This document shows positions 53,686 to 62,961 of a stretch of DNA of 64,000 nucleotides, piece after piece. The notes below the pieces were generated by a model that saw nothing but the letters and a program-made list of their open reading frames with translations, had not been told where the DNA came from and did no database searches. The position numbers and the translations under genes were made by a program. The first letter of the stretch is position 1. The number at the start of each line of letters is the position of its first letter. The stretch comes from an uncultured Arenicella sp. (GTDB taxonomy: Bacteria > Pseudomonadota > Gammaproteobacteria > Arenicellales > Arenicellaceae): assembly GCA_947499305.1 (NCBI GenBank), contig CANMNN010000009.1, positions 60,990 through 124,989 of the forward strand, in the 5' to 3' direction.

Positions 53686-54729
53686 ATGAAAACAAAATTA
53701 ATCGCGGCGTTGATTGCTGCAAGTGCATTCGGTGCTTCAAGTGCCAACGCTGAAGTTAAAGTGTCTACCAAGGGTGGCCTTAAGGTTTCAACTGACACAC
53801 ACCAATTTCAGCTCGGTGGTCGAATTCAATATGACTACAATCGCGCCGAATTGAATGGTGTAGTTGACGAAGATCAATTCGATCTTCGTCGTGGACGCAT
53901 CTATGTAAAAGGCAACGTCAGTGAAGACTGGCATTTCAAAGCTCAATTCAATGTAGACGGCAGTGGCGCCGAGGATCTATACCTTCGTTATACTGGCTGG
54001 GGGAAAGGCGCGGTTTTAACTCTTGGTAACCAATTGCAACCTTTTGGCTTGCAGGAGTTGGTTTCTTCTAAAGATGTGCCAATTTTAGAGCGCTCTGCAA
54101 TCAATGAGCTTTTTGAGCGTGGTCGTGAGGCGAGTGTTCAGCTTGCTGGTTCTGGCTTTGGTCTTGACTCAACTTACACTGTCAGCGCCTTCACAGAAGA
54201 TCAAGGCGATAGCTCTGACGAAGAATTTGGTTTTGCAGGTCGATTTACATCTGCTCCTATCAACCAAGATCGTAATGTTCTACATCTCGGTGTTTCGTAC
54301 TTAGACGTTGGTGAAGTAGATGCATTTGGCATTGAGGCTGGTTACACGCTGGGTTCTTTTCATGCACAAGCTGAGTATCACGATGGGACGTTTGAAGGCG
54401 TCGACGCAGATGGCTACTACCTGCAACTTGGTTACATTCTTACTGGCGAGACGCGCCCGTACAAAAAAGGTGTTTTCAAGAAAGTTAAACCCAGCAGCAA
54501 ATCAGGCGCTTGGGAAGTGGTTGCTCGATATGAAGATGGAAATGGCGAATTTGACGACATTGAGTTAGGTGATGTGTTGGGTGCCGAGGAAGCCGATTCA
54601 ATTGCTTTAGGTTTAAATTACTACTTAAACAATAACGTTCGTATTGGTGCGAGTTACACAGATGGCGAAAATAAGCTTACAGGCGACGATGGCAACGAGT
54701 TTAGAGTTCGTTTTCAAATTGCTTACTAA
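53686..54729 (+). CDS. Porin of the phosphate-selective O/P family
   Basis: A 347-residue outer-membrane porin. The signal peptide ends after about residue 22 (ANA). The mature N-terminus KVSTKGGLKVSTDTHQFQLGGRIQYDYN and the QFDLRRGRIYVKGNVSEDWHFKAQFN segment, separated by a short loop, are typical of the OprO/OprP family. The barrel ends in FRVRFQIAY with terminal aromatic. OprP-like porins favour phosphate or polyphosphate. A Pho box lies upstream, which supports phosphate transport. AGAGG lies before the ATG. A terminator follows at 54782. Confidence 0.85.
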   Translation: MKTKLIAALIAASAFGASSANAEVKVSTKGGLKVSTDTHQFQLGGRIQYDYNRAELNGVVDEDQFDLRRGRIYVKGNVSEDWHFKAQFNVDGSGAEDLYLRYTGWGKGAVLTLGNQLQPFGLQELVSSKDVPILERSAINELFERGREASVQLAGSGFGLDSTYTVSAFTEDQGDSSDEEFGFAGRFTSAPINQDRNVLHLGVSYLDVGEVDAFGIEAGYTLGSFHAQAEYHDGTFEGVDADGYYLQLGYILTGETRPYKKGVFKKVKPSSKSGAWEVVARYEDGNGEFDDIELGDVLGAEEADSIALGLNYYLNNNVRIGASYTDGENKLTGDDGNEFRVRFQIAY

Positions 54730-54781
54730 GTAGCTGATCGAGGCTATATTTCAAGACGAATACGTTTAAAGGGATTTATTT

Positions 54782-54815
54782 AAAAAGCCCGATGCTAAAG
54801 CATCGGGCTTTTTTT
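54782..54815 (+). terminator. Rho-independent terminator after the porin
   Basis: AAAAAGCCCGATGCT pairs perfectly with AGCATCGGGCTTTTT, followed by more T. Confidence 0.92.
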
Positions 54816-54991
54816 TGTTTTAAGAGGCTTGAATGGCTTAATTTTCGAGCCGCGAGTCGGTATATTACGGCGAATCGAGCTGCCCATTTAAAATAGCCAA
54901 TGGTTTAGAGCTCAACGGGCTTGTTCAGATGTTTTTTTACCCACTTACATTAGCTAGCTCCCACATAACAAATTTACTTAATTTATAGATC

Positions 54992-56587
54992 ATGATTTCA
55001 ACCGCAAACATCACCATGCAGTTCGGCGACAAGCCTCTGTTTGAAGACATCTCCGTTAATTTTGGTGACGGTAACCGTTACGGTTTGATTGGCGCTAATG
55101 GTAGCGGTAAATCGACCTTCATGAAGATCTTGGATGGCACGCTTGAGCCGACCAACGGCAACGTGTCGGTAACGCCGAATGAGCGAATCGGCAAGTTGAG
55201 CCAAGACCAATTCGCTTACGAAGAGTTCAACGTGATCGACACTGTGATCATGGGCCACAAAGAGCTTTGGGAAGTTAAGCAAGAGCGTGATCGTATCTAT
55301 GCTTTGCCTGAAATGAGCGAAGAGGAAGGTATGCGTGTGGGCGACCTTGAAATGGAGTTCGCTGAGATGGATGGCTACACCGCCGAATCTCGCGCTGGCG
55401 AATTGTTGATGGGCGTAGGTATTCCCATCGAGCAACATTTTGGCCCAATGAGCAAAGTAGCGCCAGGTTGGAAGCTGCGTGTGTTACTGGCGCAAGCCTT
55501 GTTCTCTGACCCTGATATCTTATTGCTCGACGAGCCGACCAATAACTTGGATATTCACACCATTCGTTGGTTAGAAAAAGTGTTGCAAGAACGCAAAAGC
55601 ACCATGATCATCATCTCGCATGACCGCCACTTTTTGAACTCGGTATGCACTCATATGGCCGATTTAGATTACGGTGATATCACGCTATTCCCAGGTAACT
55701 ATGACGAATACATGACTGCGGCCACTATGGTGCGTGAGCGCATGCAGTCGGAGAATGCCAAGAAGAAAGCTCAAATTGCTGAGTTAAAGGAGTTCGTTAG
55801 TCGCTTCTCTGCAAATGCCTCGAAAGCAAAGCAAGCAACCTCTCGTGCTAAACAGATAGACAAAATTAAGCTTGATGAAATTAAACCTTCGAGCCGTGTA
55901 AACCCATACATCCGCTTTACTCAAGACAAAAAGTTGTTCCGAAACGCGCTAGAAGTTGAGGCGATGACGATGAGTTATGACGAGACTTTATTCAGCGGCG
56001 AAACCTTTAACATCGAAGTTGGCGAACGCGTCGCCATTATTGGTCAAAATGGTGCAGGTAAGACCACCTTGCTGCGCAACTTGATGGGTGAAGTGCCTGT
56101 CAGCGGCGGAACATATAAATGGTCTGAAAATGTTGAAATTGGCTATTATGCCCAAGACCACGCGGAAGATTTTGAAACCGATCTAAACGTTTACGATTGG
56201 ATGTATCAATGGCGTAAAGAAGAAGAGGACGAACAGTTTGTTCGTGGCGTTTTAGGGCAAATGCTGTTCTCCAAAAATGATATTAAGAAGCCAGTGAAAG
56301 TGTTATCCGGTGGCGAAAAAGGCCGCATGCTTTTTGGCAAAATCATGATGCAACGCCCGAATATCATAGTTATGGACGAGCCTACAAACCATTTGGATAT
56401 GGAGTCGATTGAATCGCTTAACTTGGCGCTTGAAAACTACGATGGCACCTTGTTGTTCGTAAGCCACGACCGCGAGTTCGTAAGCAGTCTAGCGACACAA
56501 GTGTTCGAGCTGGGCGACGGTAAGATTGAGCGCTTTGTTGGAACCTACGAAGAGTATCTTTCTTATAAAGATGCGCAGGCTGCTTAA
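54992..56587 (+). CDS. ybiT: ABC-F family ATPase YbiT
   Basis: A 531-residue soluble ABC-F protein with two nucleotide-binding domains. The first Walker A is [12 protein letters not shown] near residue 32 and the second is [12 protein letters not shown] near 345. The signature and Walker B pairs are [11 protein letters not shown] and [10 protein letters not shown]. The linker (about 245-300, rich in Lys, Ala and Glu) is the P-site tRNA interaction motif. The protein matches E. coli YbiT closely along its whole length. ABC-F proteins act on the ribosome and regulate translation or rescue stalling. Confidence 0.95.
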   Translation: MISTANITMQFGDKPLFEDISVNFGDGNRYGLIGANGSGKSTFMKILDGTLEPTNGNVSVTPNERIGKLSQDQFAYEEFNVIDTVIMGHKELWEVKQERDRIYALPEMSEEEGMRVGDLEMEFAEMDGYTAESRAGELLMGVGIPIEQHFGPMSKVAPGWKLRVLLAQALFSDPDILLLDEPTNNLDIHTIRWLEKVLQERKSTMIIISHDRHFLNSVCTHMADLDYGDITLFPGNYDEYMTAATMVRERMQSENAKKKAQIAELKEFVSRFSANASKAKQATSRAKQIDKIKLDEIKPSSRVNPYIRFTQDKKLFRNALEVEAMTMSYDETLFSGETFNIEVGERVAIIGQNGAGKTTLLRNLMGEVPVSGGTYKWSENVEIGYYAQDHAEDFETDLNVYDWMYQWRKEEEDEQFVRGVLGQMLFSKNDIKKPVKVLSGGEKGRMLFGKIMMQRPNIIVMDEPTNHLDMESIESLNLALENYDGTLLFVSHDREFVSSLATQVFELGDGKIERFVGTYEEYLSYKDAQAA

Positions 56588-56636
56588 CTAAGCATCACGG
56601 TTGACAACGCGATTTTAAAGCTCGATATTCGAAATC

Positions 56637-57458
56637 ATGAAAGCGTTTGAGATTGGTTCGAAAAAGACCGTGCTGTTTTATTTGCACGGTTTACGTGGAC
56701 ATGGGCTAGCGCAAAAGGCGGCTCTAGAACACTTACTTAAAACACTAGGCGTTTGCATGGTGTCTCTGGAGTTGCCGGGTCATGGAGCTGATTCTCCTTT
56801 AGAGCATTGCATGGTGCCCGAGTATCGCGAGCTTGTCGGCATGATAACCGATGAAGTTGAGCGGCGAGCGAGTGATTCAGACCAAGTGATCTTAATGGGT
56901 TATTCCTTTGGCGGGGCTTTGATGGCCTTGGCGGCAAAGTCTCTCGAGAAAGATGCAGAGTTCAAGCCTAGAGTGGCGGGCTACGTTGGTCTAAGTACGG
57001 CATTTGATGTAAGCCATAATGTTCCTCGATGGCAACTCGGCTTAGCGGGAGCCATTGCTCCGCTGTCTCGTTTTCTGTTTCGTCATGCTCCTCGGTGGAG
57101 CAGTTATGTGACGATTCGCGAGATGGATGTTAGCTTGATCTCGCCAGACCCGATTGTGCAGCAGTCAATCTTGGAGGACGACTTGATGTATAAAGGTCGA
57201 ATTCCGCTAAATACATCGGCTCAAGTGTATAAAACCAGTAAAGCCGCTAAGAAAGTGATTGATCGTCTTTCAGCGCCAGTATTGTTGGTTCACTCGAGGG
57301 ATGACGCCATCGCTTTGGCGCCGACGAAAAATACTTTTGGTTCTCACGTTAAGGTGAAGCTGTTTAATAACTTGCGCCATAACTGTATTGATGGCGTAAC
57401 TCGAGAAGTGGTTAAGTCGCGCAAAGCGATCACGCAATTCATTGTCGAAAGATTGTAA
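56637..57458 (+). CDS. Alpha/beta hydrolase
   Basis: A 273-residue serine hydrolase. FYLHGLRGHG near residue 15 is the oxyanion strand, the nucleophile Ser lies in MGYSFGGALM near 98, the acid is in LLVHSRDDAI near 220, and the His in NLRHNCIDG near 246. No signal peptide or membrane helix is seen, so it is cytoplasmic. It looks like an esterase or lysophospholipase-type enzyme; the substrate is unknown. It lies 49 bases after ybiT and 49 bases before the M48 gene, in a same-strand run. Confidence 0.85.
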   Translation: MKAFEIGSKKTVLFYLHGLRGHGLAQKAALEHLLKTLGVCMVSLELPGHGADSPLEHCMVPEYRELVGMITDEVERRASDSDQVILMGYSFGGALMALAAKSLEKDAEFKPRVAGYVGLSTAFDVSHNVPRWQLGLAGAIAPLSRFLFRHAPRWSSYVTIREMDVSLISPDPIVQQSILEDDLMYKGRIPLNTSAQVYKTSKAAKKVIDRLSAPVLLVHSRDDAIALAPTKNTFGSHVKVKLFNNLRHNCIDGVTREVVKSRKAITQFIVERL

Positions 57459-57507
57459 TGTGGTAGGCTTATTCTATTAGCCAACTGATCTAGACAAGAA
57501 AAATCAC

Positions 57508-58710
57508 ATGCATAAAAACGCGGCCGATATTCGTTGCGCCAATGACCTTGCGCTCTACAACAAGCTTAAAGAAAATCGCGATGTAAAGCGCGTGAATGAG
57601 CAAATCGCTCGTCACGAAGCCGAAGGCCCGAGTGGCATTCGCCGAAATTTATTGTCAACCTCGGTGCGTCTCACCAAGGGAATGTCTCCCGAAATTGCCA
57701 AAATGGCAGATCAGTGCATCGAAATGCTCGGCGTTGAGTTGCCGTTAGAGCTTTATGTTTACTCGAGCCCACAATTCAATGCGGCTTGCTTCAAGCCTGA
57801 AAATGACCGCCTCTACGTAATGTTCTCTTCTAGTTTACTTGAGGGGTTTAGCTCTCAAGAGCTGAAATTTGTCATGGGCCATGAACTGGGCCACCATGTT
57901 TACGACCATCACGCTGTACCTGTGGGCTATCTTCTGCGAGGAAAGCAAAGGCCAGACCCTGAGCTCGCGCTCGAGCTATTTGCTTGGTCGCGTTATGCAG
58001 AGATATCTGCCGATAGGGCTGGCGCTCACTGCGCCCAAGACATGGATGCCGTCGCTCGCTCATTGTTTAAGTTATCTTCGGGTCTCACGTCAAAGGTTGT
58101 TGAGTTCAGTCTCGATGATTTCGTGGCTCAAGTTGATGATATGCAAACGGTTGATCAAGAGCCTGGTCAAGGTGCGCCGCAAAGTGATTGGTTCTCGACT
58201 CATCCATTCAGTCCATTAAGAGTCAAGGCCTTGAAGTTGTTTGAACGTTCCGAGTTGTACAGTGGCCAAGGGACTAAAGACGACCTAGAAATCGGCGTTC
58301 AATCAGTACTAAGCTTAATGGAGCCAAGCTACTTAGAAGCCCGAACCGATACCGCTGAAGCGATGCGCCGTCTACTCTTTGCAGGCTTAATTGCCGTTGC
58401 TGATGCAGCAGATGGTATTTCAGCCGAAGAGCTGGAAATATTCGGTAAATTCTTTGGCAAATACGCATTTACCGACAAGCTCGATATTGAAAAAATCAAG
58501 CAAACGGTCGCTAGACGAGCGAGCGAGGTGAAAAACAAGGCATCTCAAACTCAAGGGATGCAAGTGTTACACGATATGTGCATCATGGCTCAGGCCGACG
58601 GCGGAGTGCGCGCCAGCGAACGAGTGGTTTTAGAGGAAGTTGCTGGTGCCTTGGGCGTTCCATCATCATTTATTTGTCAGGTTGTGGATGCTGACAAAGA
58701 TCTAGACTGA
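57508..58710 (+). CDS. M48-like metalloprotease fused to a TerB-like domain
   Basis: A 400-residue protein. The zinc motif FVMGHELGHHVYDHH (HExxH) is near residue 125, and the downstream glutamate ligand is in AEISADRAGAHC near 172, as in M48 peptidases. After a linker, the C-terminal third (about residues 285-395; LFAGLIAVADAADGISAEELEIF then MAQADGGVRASERVVLEEVAGALG) has paired acidic helix patterns of TerB-like/tellurite-resistance domains. No membrane helix is visible, in contrast to HtpX or BepA. It is probably a soluble cytoplasmic protease with a metal-sensing or scaffold domain. A partner is not apparent. Confidence 0.8.
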   Translation: MHKNAADIRCANDLALYNKLKENRDVKRVNEQIARHEAEGPSGIRRNLLSTSVRLTKGMSPEIAKMADQCIEMLGVELPLELYVYSSPQFNAACFKPENDRLYVMFSSSLLEGFSSQELKFVMGHELGHHVYDHHAVPVGYLLRGKQRPDPELALELFAWSRYAEISADRAGAHCAQDMDAVARSLFKLSSGLTSKVVEFSLDDFVAQVDDMQTVDQEPGQGAPQSDWFSTHPFSPLRVKALKLFERSELYSGQGTKDDLEIGVQSVLSLMEPSYLEARTDTAEAMRRLLFAGLIAVADAADGISAEELEIFGKFFGKYAFTDKLDIEKIKQTVARRASEVKNKASQTQGMQVLHDMCIMAQADGGVRASERVVLEEVAGALGVPSSFICQVVDADKDLD

Positions 58711-58755
58711 TGCGTCAACCATAATCGAAACTCGCTGCTCCTTAGATCAAAAGCG

Positions 58756-58790
58756 TATAAGCAAATAGATTATTAGTCTTTTTGCTTATA
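58756..58790. other. 10-bp perfect inverted repeat upstream of the PAPS-reductase-like gene
   Basis: TATAAGCAAA is exactly inverted as TTTGCTTATA across a 15-base spacer. It is 87 bases upstream of the next start and has no T-tract, so it may be an operator or a weak terminator for the M48 gene. Confidence 0.4.
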
Positions 58791-58876
58791 TCTTACGAGC
58801 ACTATACTCAGTTCATTATTGTCAATATTGGCGAGCTGTCATTGCAAGGCGTCAAATCTGAGAAGTGAGTATAGAA

Positions 58877-59551
58877 ATGAGTTTAGAGCTAGTTGAAACA
58901 CCGCAAGAAACGTCGTTGGCCTTCCACAAAGGAGCCGATCTTGTCGCATTGAACGAGCAGTTCAGGGGTAGCAAGCCAAGCGAAGTGATGAAATTCACCG
59001 TTGAAAATGCGACAAACCCTGTGATATTTACCAATTTTCGACCGCTTGCCGTGGCGTTTTTACACTTAGTTACTCAGCCGTTAAAAGACATTCCAGTGAT
59101 TTGGGTTGATCATGGCTTTAATACTCCAGAAACGTATCGTCATATCGAGCGAGTTGTTGAGAGGTTGGATTTGAATTTACAGGTATATTCGCCAAAGATG
59201 TCGGCAGCCCACTACACGGCTGTGTATGGTGAGATACCGCCGCTGGATACGCCCGAGCACGATCGCTTTTCTGAAATCGTCAAGCTAGAGCCTTTTAACC
59301 GAGCTATGTCAGAGCTAAAGCCTGATGTTTGGCTAAATGGTATCCGTCATGATCAAAATACACACCGAAAAAATTTGGATGTATTTACCTTTGGTAGTCA
59401 CGGCACGGTTCGCGTAGCGCCCATGTTTCACCTAAACGAGCTCGATGTTGAAGAGTATATATATGAGCGTGACTTGCCGGACAATAGTGACTATTTTGAC
59501 CCTACAAAGGGTGAAGAGCATCGAGAGTGTGGTTTGATGTTGCAAAAATAA
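58877..59551 (+). CDS. Phosphoadenosine phosphosulfate reductase family protein
   Basis: A 224-residue CysH-family protein. It aligns with PAPS reductase through IPVIWVDHGFNTPETYRHIERV, VYSPKMSAAHYTAVYGEIPP and KLEPFNRAMSELKPDVWLNGIRHDQ, with the catalytic Cys in the C-terminal HRECGLMLQK (usually ECGLH). It has no CCxxRKxxPL-type Fe-S motif, so it is of the thioredoxin-dependent PAPS type. The substrate-loop SSSFG of E. coli is TNFRP here, and the protein ends just after the Cys. The listed start at 58877 follows a GAG; a GTG lies at 58865. No cysI/cysJ or cysND genes are adjacent. The reaction may be PAPS reduction, or sulfonucleotide handling of another kind. Confidence 0.8.
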   Translation: MSLELVETPQETSLAFHKGADLVALNEQFRGSKPSEVMKFTVENATNPVIFTNFRPLAVAFLHLVTQPLKDIPVIWVDHGFNTPETYRHIERVVERLDLNLQVYSPKMSAAHYTAVYGEIPPLDTPEHDRFSEIVKLEPFNRAMSELKPDVWLNGIRHDQNTHRKNLDVFTFGSHGTVRVAPMFHLNELDVEEYIYERDLPDNSDYFDPTKGEEHRECGLMLQK

Positions 59552-59586
59552 GCTGACCACACTCCGGCAAAGAAAGTGTTATCTAA

Positions 59587-59616
59587 GACGGCCCATCAAT
59601 TGATGGGCCGTTTTTA
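59587..59616 (+). terminator. Rho-independent terminator after the PAPS-reductase-like gene
   Basis: ACGGCCCATCAA pairs with TTGATGGGCCGT and is followed by TTTT. Confidence 0.92.
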
Positions 59617-59663
59617 TTGTTGTCGTCAGTATTTGCTGAGTCAGTATTTGTTACACTTGGCGT

Positions 59664-60683
59664 ATGAAAAATCAGCAGGTAGTTATTAGATTATTGAATC
59701 TGAGCGCAGATAACGGCGGCGCTGTTTCCGGCACGGCGATTGGCGAGGCTCTGGGTATTTCACGCATGGCCGTGCAGAAGCGAGTGCAGACCTTAATCAC
59801 TAACGGCTTGCCTATTACGGCTGTGCCAGGCAGGGGTTATGCATTGGCTCAAGGTGTAAATTTGCTGAGTGACGAGAAAATTGCTCGCCATTTGAGTTCA
59901 GAGCTATGCGAGTCGATTGAAGTATTGCAATCAATCGAGTCCACCAATTCTCACCTTTTGTCGCAAGAGATTTTAAACGGTCGAGCTAAAATTTGTGTCG
60001 CAGAGTCTCAAAGTGCAGGGCGGGGCCGTAGAGGTAATGATTGGCAGTCTGCGCCGTATCGAAATGTTATGTTGTCGTTAAGTTGGGGCTTTGATCATTG
60101 GCCAGAAACAATTACAGGACTCGGCCTTGCTGTTTCTCTCGTGCTTACTCGGATTGTCAATGAGCGATATGGCCTAGATGTAAAGATTAAATGGCCAAAC
60201 GACCTCATGGTTGGTGTCGATAAGTTGGCGGGAATTTTAATTGATGTTGCAGGTGAGTCTTCGGGCTCGTGCAATGTAGTTGTAGGTATCGGTTTAAATG
60301 TACATCAGCCCGATTGGTCGCCTAAATCATCGGCATACCGTTGGGTGGATATGCAATCTCTTGTTTCTGAGGAAATTGACCGCAATGAGCTAATAGGCCT
60401 AGTAGTGCATGGCTTGAGTGGCATGTTCGCCGACTTCGCGAGACTGGGATTCTCTCCCATGGTAGAAGCCTGGAACGAACTTAGTAGTTATCGCGGCAAG
60501 AGGATTAGAGTCGGTTCTCCGGATGAGTATGTCGAGGGCGTGATGATTGGCGTAGATGGCGTCGGCGCGCTATTGATTTCTGATCATGACAATATACTGC
60601 ATCGTTTTGTTGACAGTAATGTAAGTGTGCGCCTGCTTGAGAGTCAAAGGGTTGAAAGTGTAAGCGCAAAGGATGAATCATGA
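59664..60683 (+). CDS. birA: Biotin-protein ligase and biotin operon repressor BirA
   Basis: A 339-residue bifunctional protein. An N-terminal helix-turn-helix (about residues 20-50, GTAIGEALGISRMAVQKRVQTL) binds the biotin operator. The ligase part has SIESTNSHLL near 88, ESQSAGRGRRGNDWQS near 113 (biotinyl-AMP loop), IKWPNDLMVGVDKLAGILID near 173, and a C-terminal SH3-like domain from about 280 (ELSSYRGKRIRV). It activates biotin and attaches it to carboxyl carrier protein. It overlaps coaX by 4 bases (ATGA). Confidence 0.94.
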   Translation: MKNQQVVIRLLNLSADNGGAVSGTAIGEALGISRMAVQKRVQTLITNGLPITAVPGRGYALAQGVNLLSDEKIARHLSSELCESIEVLQSIESTNSHLLSQEILNGRAKICVAESQSAGRGRRGNDWQSAPYRNVMLSLSWGFDHWPETITGLGLAVSLVLTRIVNERYGLDVKIKWPNDLMVGVDKLAGILIDVAGESSGSCNVVVGIGLNVHQPDWSPKSSAYRWVDMQSLVSEEIDRNELIGLVVHGLSGMFADFARLGFSPMVEAWNELSSYRGKRIRVGSPDEYVEGVMIGVDGVGALLISDHDNILHRFVDSNVSVRLLESQRVESVSAKDES

Positions 60684-61426
60684 AGTTGCTTCTCGACGCC
60701 GGAAATACGCGAACAAAGTGGGCTATTACCGATTTTAATAGTGGCAAGTTGCTTGATCGAGGTGTCCTTGATCGAGGCGCTGATGGCGCCGGCATGGATC
60801 GATTATCTCATTTCGCCATTGATTCAGCCTGGATTTCTTGCGTGGCGAGCGAGCAAGTTTTGGTTGATCTAAAGCGGGGCGTAAAAGACAATTTTTCATT
60901 AAATCTGAACGAGGCAATTGTTGAGCAAGAGGCAGTAGGCATGTTGAACAACTATGCTGATCTGGCGCGCCTTGGTGTTGATCGTTGGGTTGCAGCGCTT
61001 GGCGCACGTTCGATATACCCTCAAGGAACATTGATTGTCGTTGATGCCGGAACAGCTGTTACGATTGATTTGGTCTCGATCAATAATCGCTTTGAAGGCG
61101 GAGTAATATTGCCTGGTTTTGTGACAATGCATGACGCTTTGTTGGGGCGAACCGCAGGTATCGACTCTGAGTTTCGTCAGGTTTCAAGCGTGATCGGCCG
61201 AAGCACAAGTGAGTGCGTCAATGCTGGGGCTCAGTTTGGCTTAATTGGTGCTGTGGAGAAGGTTATTAGCGAAATGAGGGCAAGCGAAATGCTTAGTAGC
61301 GATGATGAGCTTCGAATATTGTTGATGGGCGGAGATGCTGAAGCGATCGTTGCTGGGACGTCAATGAAAGTTGAGCTACAATCAGATATGATTTTCAAAG
61401 GACTCATGTTGCTCTCAAACCGATAG
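60680..61426 (+). CDS. coaX: Type III pantothenate kinase
   Basis: A 248-residue kinase of the ASKHA fold. The phosphate loop is LLLDAGNTRTKWAI at the N-terminus, LGVDRWVAALGA near residue 95 is the pantothenate-site signature, and VVDAGTAVTIDLV near 117 is the second phosphate motif with a catalytic Asp. It phosphorylates pantothenate, the first step to CoA. AAGGA lies before the ATG inside birA. It is translated with birA by a 4-base overlap and followed by a SPOR gene after 9 bases. Confidence 0.94.
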   Translation: MKLLLDAGNTRTKWAITDFNSGKLLDRGVLDRGADGAGMDRLSHFAIDSAWISCVASEQVLVDLKRGVKDNFSLNLNEAIVEQEAVGMLNNYADLARLGVDRWVAALGARSIYPQGTLIVVDAGTAVTIDLVSINNRFEGGVILPGFVTMHDALLGRTAGIDSEFRQVSSVIGRSTSECVNAGAQFGLIGAVEKVISEMRASEMLSSDDELRILLMGGDAEAIVAGTSMKVELQSDMIFKGLMLLSNR

Positions 61427-61435
61427 GTCGAAAAA

Positions 61436-62146
61436 ATGAATCGCGTCTTAAGCTATACTATTGCACTGCTGATTCTTGCTAACTTTGGTATGTTGTTGTG
61501 GCCAGACAAGACTCATCAAGCGCCACATGTGCACCCCGTGAAAGAAGATGTTAATCCACACTTTGTTCGCTTAAACAAGGAGATTGAAGAGCGGTTTTAC
61601 AGCAAGCCTATTGAAGAAGTGCCTGAGTCTTCGCTGGCTTCTAGTGTCGATACTGGCTCGTCCGCTGGAATAACCTCAGAAGGCTGCTATCGCGTCGGTC
61701 CATTTATGCATCACGCCAACTATGAGCTCGCGCAGGCCGTACTGTTTAATGCAGGGATTGATTATAAAAAATCCAAACGAGCTAGCAAAGCTTCCAATGT
61801 GTATCGAATCTTTCTTGGACCGTTCGAAGATCAAGAGCAAGTTGTTGAGGCTCGACGAATGTTGCGAGACAAAAAAGTACTGGATCACTTTGTTCGCAGG
61901 CAAGATGATGGATCGATGATGATTTCGTTAGGCATCTACAGTTCTCCCGAGTCCGCTGATACGGCCCTTAGGTTGTTTGAGCGCAAATTAGATAAAGTTA
62001 GTAAGCGAAGCGAGAACGTCATTCTGCCCGATAGCTACTGGTTGCATTTTGAAGCTACTGATGATGAGCGTTTAGTTCCTCAGCTTCGAGCGATTGATTG
62101 GGGAGAGCCGTCAGCGAAGATGGGGCTATTTACCTGCGGTATATAG
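61436..62146 (+). CDS. SPOR-like domain protein
   Basis: A 236-residue protein with an N-terminal membrane helix (about residues 8-24), a periplasmic Pro/Glu-rich linker (about 25-80) and two SPOR-like units. The first is at about 83-150 (CYRVGPFMHHANYELAQAVLF then YRIFLGPFEDQEQVVEARRML), and a second shorter strand-helix follows near 155-190 (MISLGIYSSPESADTALRLF). SPOR domains bind denuded peptidoglycan at division sites. The order birA-coaX-SPOR before a tRNA cluster is conserved in gammaproteobacteria. It may affect cell-wall metabolism. Confidence 0.85.
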   Translation: MNRVLSYTIALLILANFGMLLWPDKTHQAPHVHPVKEDVNPHFVRLNKEIEERFYSKPIEEVPESSLASSVDTGSSAGITSEGCYRVGPFMHHANYELAQAVLFNAGIDYKKSKRASKASNVYRIFLGPFEDQEQVVEARRMLRDKKVLDHFVRRQDDGSMMISLGIYSSPESADTALRLFERKLDKVSKRSENVILPDSYWLHFEATDDERLVPQLRAIDWGEPSAKMGLFTCGI

Positions 62147-62288
62147 TTGTTTTTAGGGCCGCTAGGTTTGATCTAGAGGTCGCTAGATTGAGGCGACCTG
62201 AAAAACTTTCCTTTTTAACGATTTTTTTTAAAAGAATCGTTGTATTTCAGCTAAACACGACCTAAAATGCGCGACCTGAACATGGCAG

Positions 62289-62364
<76 letters not shown>

Positions 62365-62448
62365 GTTCATTCTTTTGTTTAAATAGAATGTCTGGCTCAA
62401 ATAGAGAGTTTTCTTTGTTTGTGTGTTGTTCAGATTTAAGAAATTGAT

Positions 62449-62533
62449 GGTGAGGTGGCCGAGTGGTTAAAGGCGACGGACTGTAAATCCGTTCTCTCTG
62501 AGTACGCTGGTTCGAATCCAGCCCTCACCACCA
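62449..62533 (+). tRNA. tRNA-Tyr (GTA)
   Basis: 85 bases with a class II long variable arm. Acceptor GGTGAGG/CCTCACC, anticodon GTA in CTGTAAA, T-arm GGTTCGAATCC, encoded CCA. Confidence 0.96.
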
Positions 62534-62575
62534 TTCATTCTTTGTAGTTAGGCGGTAGTAAGAGTGGCTTGAGGA

Positions 62576-62775
62576 AGTGAATGTTTATTCTTCTTTCTCG
62601 CCGCAGGCGCTAGGCAGTAGTTTAAACCGCAAGTCGGGTTAAAAAGCTACAACCCTGAGCTCAAACTTGCCAAGGCAAGCTCGGGTAAAGGCTGGCAGCC
62701 TTGAGCTAAGGCGCGCGCCGGGTAAGATGTATCAGCCTTGAGCCCAAGCTTGCGAAAGTAAGCGCCGGCTAGAAA
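62576..62775 (+). repeat. Imperfect tandem repeats in the tRNA-Tyr to tRNA-Gly spacer
   Basis: A GC-rich block repeats a pattern of about 45-60 bases: CGGGTTAAAA/GGGTAAAGG/CGGGTAAGA beginnings, then CCTGAGCTCAAACTTGC, CCTTGAGCTAAGG and CCTTGAGCCCAAGCTTGC. The last unit fades into CGGCTAGAAAGCGGG, the start of tRNA-Gly. GCCGCAGGCGCTAGGCAGTA near its left end also has relatives in the next two spacers. Confidence 0.6.
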
Positions 62776-62849
62776 GCGGGTGTAGTTCAACGGTAGAACC
62801 TTAGCCTTCCAAGCTAATGATGTGGGTTCGATTCCCATCACCCGCTCCA
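62776..62849 (+). tRNA. tRNA-Gly (TCC)
   Basis: 74 bases. Acceptor GCGGGTG/CACCCGC, anticodon TCC in CTTCCAA, T-arm GGTTCGATTCC, encoded CCA. Confidence 0.96.
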
Positions 62850-62961
62850 TTTTTTAAGTTCAAGTTCGCTGGCGAGCTTGGAGGCCGCAAGAGCTAGGCA
62901 TTATCAATAATGTTTACAGCTAAGTGCGGAACTAGATCGTTTTCGGTCTGACAAGATTATT

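Noticed and set aside
62576..62775. CRISPR array in the tRNA spacer
   Set aside because: Repeats are imperfect, few and without uniform spacers; no cas genes are in the window.
62647..62850. 67-residue open frame opposite tRNA-Gly
   Set aside because: It overlaps the tRNA gene and spacer repeats; no protein is likely.
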